Below, piece after piece: positions 63,068-64,000 of a stretch of 64,000 nucleotides of DNA (within the stretch, counting starts at the first letter, position 1; every line of letters begins with the position of its first letter). The position numbers were made by a program, and so were the translations under genes. Source of the DNA: Diphasiastrum complanatum (lineage: Eukaryota; Streptophyta; Lycopodiopsida; Lycopodiales; Lycopodiaceae); assembly GCA_029204225.1 (NCBI GenBank), contig CM055098.1:53695824-53759823 (forward strand), read 5' to 3'. Below the pieces are notes generated by a model. That model was not told the DNA's origin. It ran no database searches and saw only the letters and a program-made list of their open reading frames with translations.

Positions 63068-64000
63068 ATGGCTTCCGCATCAGGTTCGAGCTCTAATATT
63101 ATTTGGAAAGCACGTGCAGGAATCTGTCTGGCATCCATCCAGTCCTTTTTGGATCGATGCAGGTTGGGTGATTTGAAAGTGGACCCCTTTATCATCCTCT
63201 CTGAAGTCAGTACTGGTGAACTCCATCCATTCAATTTCGGAGGTGGACTTCAAAGTTCACGTACGAGGCCAATTCTTCACTATCACTGAAGACCTGTTCT
63301 GCACAGCTCTCGGATTACCTCTGGATGGGAAGCTGCTTTCAACTAACAAAGATTCGGTGGATGAAGCTGCCCATTTTTTAAGCAACTGTTTCGTACCCAC
63401 GAAGGGGTACAAAATCTCTATGATCCGAGATACAACATTCAAGCTGTTTTGTAAATATGCAAACCAAGCAATCTTTTTTATGGATGCAGATGCTACCATT
63501 TCAGTTCAAAATTTTGGGTATATATTAGATGCTCTTGCTGGTACTCCAGTGTGCTTCGGCGTTATCACAGACAAAGCCTTTTTGCGTTGGAGCCCATGTA
63601 TCTCGACTCTGTGCTCATTTTGACATATTGAGCGATCAAGAGAAAACCATGCTGACAAGAAAATTGTTGGTTCCCAAGCCAATAGATCTTTCCAGCATCC
63701 TTTCTATACCTATTCTGGTTCCAGTCGATGCTGCACCAACAATCGAAGTAGCAACCACCACTGGTATGGAAACTGAGGCTGTGGCAATGGACATTGATGG
63801 AGCTACTGCTGCTGTGGATTCTTCAAAGCCAGCATTTGCTTCCACATCTCAGAAGCAGCCAAGCGCATCCACCTCTGAGGGTGACACAATCCAGTTAGAT
63901 ACATCAGACAAGGGATGCGTAGCTGCTGAAGGCAACACTGGGGCACATGTGGCAGATGACGAAGAACCAGACGACCAGCCCCAGTGGTTTCGATCCATGA
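63068..64000 (+). pseudogene. Extra retrotransposon ORF, runs off the window
   Basis: It starts MASASGSSSNIIWKARAG at 63068. Frame changes near 63240 and 63590 join three pieces: the start, then VDFKVHVRGQFFTITEDLFC with GLPLDGKLLS, then AHVSRLCAHFDILSDQEKTM with KLLVPKPIDLSS and an acidic, Thr/Ala-rich tail. The middle piece looks like the uncharacterised ORFs annotated as putative plant transposon protein near gypsy elements. It reads in the same direction as the gypsy pol. Whether it belongs to that element or to another cannot be told because the window ends. Confidence 0.5.

Overview
The window is nuclear DNA from a vascular land plant. It is AT-rich and dominated by degenerate Ty1/copia and Ty3/gypsy retrotransposons, long (GA)n and (TG)n microsatellites, and a multi-gene DNA transposon. 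GT-AG introns, zinc-knuckle retrotransposon gags and a three-exon SMAX1/D53-type (SMXL) gene support this. The low gene density and the divergent SMXL protein make me lean towards a fern or another large-genome non-seed plant, but this is inference and I cannot name a species.

Layout. 1-4.8 kb: retrotransposon debris. 4.8-9.5 kb: the only convincing host gene, a complete SMXL gene on the minus strand (three exons, 1241 codons, repression motif and RGKT motif intact). 9.5-15.8 kb: repeat remnants. 15.8-34.7 kb: three copies (called E1, E2 and E3 here) of one unusual transposon family. 34.7-64 kb: nested LTR retrotransposons, including LTR ends with primer-binding sites, a gag-only element with direct terminal repeats, a gypsy-copia junction, and a gypsy element with a recognisable gag-protease-RT-RNase H-integrase order followed by an extra ORF that runs off the window.

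The highlight is the 15.8-34.7 kb family. Putting E1-E3 together gives an element of roughly 9.4 kb bounded by a 27-bp terminal inverted repeat. It has four spliced genes: (1) a putative D-D-E transposase with an HPCxYC motif; (2) a convergent, acidic, unrecognised protein; (3) divergent from gene 2, a protein that starts with an H3-like KQT tail and a histone H3 fold, continues through a basic and proline-rich linker, and ends in a ULP1/C48 (SUMO-protease-like) domain; (4) a convergent unrecognised protein next to the right terminus. The H3 fold and the gene order occur in two clearly diverged lineages (E1 versus E2/E3). The promoter between genes 2 and 3 carries, in both lineages, multiple copies of a related 16-bp motif. 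A mobile element carrying an H3 variant joined to a ULP1-type protease is the strongest candidate for an undescribed system here. All three copies carry stops, frameshifts or truncations, so the copies seen are themselves decayed.
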